DNA of 64,000 bases from Butyrivibrio sp. LC3010 (GTDB lineage: Bacteria > Bacillota > Clostridia > Lachnospirales > Lachnospiraceae), in the NCBI RefSeq assembly GCF_000424385.1, contig NZ_AUJU01000003.1, forward strand, positions 62,001-126,000. Direction: 5' to 3'. The notes beneath the pieces are model-generated. The model did not search any database. It saw nothing but the letters and a program-made list of their open reading frames with translations, and was not told the origin of the DNA. This document shows, piece by piece, positions 63,092 through 64,000 of the stretch. The stretch's first letter is position 1. The number at the start of each line of letters is the position of its first letter. The position numbers and the translations under genes were made by a program.

Positions 63092-64000
63092 TTTCACTCC
63101 ATTCCAGCGGTGTTCCACGTGTTAGCTTATGTTTTGCCTTTTTACCAAGTACTTCTTCGTAATGCTTGGGCTTCATTCCCTGAATGTTGTAGGATCTTAT
63201 GCTTCTCACATTTTTCTCAGTAAGCACCTCACCCTCTTCAACATCCTCAACAATAAACAGGGATCTTCTGTTGGTATATTCTCCTGCCTCTGCTTCAGTA
63301 GGTCCGTAGAATATCTTACCAAGCGCAAGCTCTGCATCATGTACTCCCTTTACCATATCTGCGAATTCATGCGGTTCCATGGAAAATGCGGAATCTGCAG
63401 AAGGAAGATTTCTATCAAGGCAGAAATGCTTCTCAATGACAACTGCTCCAAGAGCTGCCGCAGCAATAGCTGCTGTTCCTCCCATGGAATGATCTGAGAG
63501 TCCCACGGGAACTCCAAACCTCTTCTGCATATCAGGAATTGTCCTCAAATTAAGATCTGCAGAAACTGTCGGATAAACACTGCAACATTTCAAAATAATT
63601 ATATTATCATTGCCCTCAGATCTTATGGCATCGATAGCTTCCTGGATCTCTTCCTCTGATCCCATGCCGGTTGACATGATGATAGGCTTTCCTGTTCTTG
63701 CTATATATTTTATAAGCGGAATATCAACAAGCTCAAAGGATGCGATCTTGTAGAATTCCTCACCGATGTTCTCAAGATAATCCACAGAAGTCTTATCAAA
63801 TGGAGTGGAAAGAAAATCTATTCCACACTCCTCACACTTTTTCTTAATAGGCTCCATCCACTCCCAGGGAGTATAGGCTTCCTTATAAAGATCATGGAGA
63901 TTATAACCATCCCAGAGACCACCATGGATCTTAAAAGCCTCTGCATCACAATCAATAGTAATAGTATCAGCAGTATAAGTCTGAGTCTTTAAACAATCCG
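63084..64000 (-). CDS. pseI: Pseudaminic-acid-type synthase (NeuB family), 5'-truncated by the window edge
   Basis: The frame is open from 64000 to the stop at 63084, 305 codons visible of about 350; the N-terminus lies outside. The first visible residues are LKTQTYTADTITID, then FKIHGGLWDGYNLHDLY and YTPWEW, which are hallmarks of PseI rather than NeuB or LegI. The TIM barrel continues with STPFDKTSVDYLE, STGMGS, KCCSVYPT, GLSDHS and EKHFC. A C-terminal antifreeze-like SAF domain follows (RRSLFIVEDVEEGE). PseI condenses phosphoenolpyruvate with the hexose released by PseG, the next gene. Confidence 0.92.
   Translation of the reverse strand, partial: DCLKTQTYTADTITIDCDAEAFKIHGGLWDGYNLHDLYKEAYTPWEWMEPIKKKCEECGIDFLSTPFDKTSVDYLENIGEEFYKIASFELVDIPLIKYIARTGKPIIMSTGMGSEEEIQEAIDAIRSEGNDNIIILKCCSVYPTVSADLNLRTIPDMQKRFGVPVGLSDHSMGGTAAIAAAALGAVVIEKHFCLDRNLPSADSAFSMEPHEFADMVKGVHDAELALGKIFYGPTEAEAGEYTNRRSLFIVEDVEEGEVLTEKNVRSIRSYNIQGMKPKHYEEVLGKKAKHKLTRGTPLEWSEIE

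Noticed and set aside
1-64000. CRISPR array, tRNA or rRNA genes
   Set aside because: No regularly spaced direct repeats, cloverleaf-like segments or rRNA-like stretches were noticed on reading; a dedicated tRNA or CRISPR search was not possible here.

Overview
The window looks like a chromosomal segment of an anaerobic Firmicute of the Lachnospiraceae, Butyrivibrio or Pseudobutyrivibrio-like. The grounds are a GH115 xylan-type alpha-glucuronidase, AT-leaning Firmicute codon use, strong AGGAGG ribosome binding sites, many GGDEF/EAL proteins and a very large envelope-glycan locus. No rRNA, tRNA or CRISPR array was seen.

Layout. 1-2747 (-): GH115 gene running off the left edge. 2986-10219: two EAL phosphodiesterase-like proteins and one membrane GGDEF-like protein, all three with degenerate GGDEF signatures, with a MraY-like transferase and a DUF3048 lipoprotein between them. 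10493-13930 (+): a MacB-like ABC ATPase plus FtsX-type permease pair. 13978-22880: a group II intron on the minus strand, inserted directly behind the rho-independent terminator of the opp operon, and itself interrupted by two different 'recombinase in trio' (RIT) elements. 22941-30674 (-): an oligopeptide ABC transporter operon (oppA-B-C-D-F) with unusually enlarged OppA and OppC. 30915-31475 (-): a small membrane protein behind a promoter and a possible attenuator. 31754-64000 (-): about 32 kb of surface-glycan genes running leftward. These include pseudaminic-acid-type synthase and hydrolase, an ATP-grasp ligase, an RND/MMPL exporter with a secreted partner pair, three PLP aminotransferase-fold proteins, a PglK-like flippase, GT2, GT52-like and TagA-like transferases, a UDP-sugar 4,6-dehydratase, GtrA, several polytopic GT-C or ligase-like proteins, and a Wzy/ligase-like protein.

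Most notable structure. The two RIT elements (14021-17460 and 18199-21713) share an exact end architecture although their recombinases and end motifs have diverged. Each end has three copies of a TTAT-type motif at 0, +16 and about +82 bp. At the right end there is also a 22-bp palindromic segment lying between an inverted and a direct copy of the 5-bp target. The target 5-mer therefore appears three times per insertion (direct, inverted, direct). Removing the RIT copies together with one target copy restores a 464-codon intron maturase and a 1938-nt intron. The second RIT splits the reverse transcriptase at its GSPQGG motif. The first lies exactly at the domain V/VI boundary of the ribozyme.

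How the genes fit together. The glycan locus would make a nucleotide-activated pseudaminic-acid-like sugar and amino-dideoxy sugars, assemble a lipid-linked glycan, flip it and polymerise or transfer it at the surface. The exporter/secreted-protein module at 53462-60547 sits inside this locus, and its substrate cannot be read from sequence.
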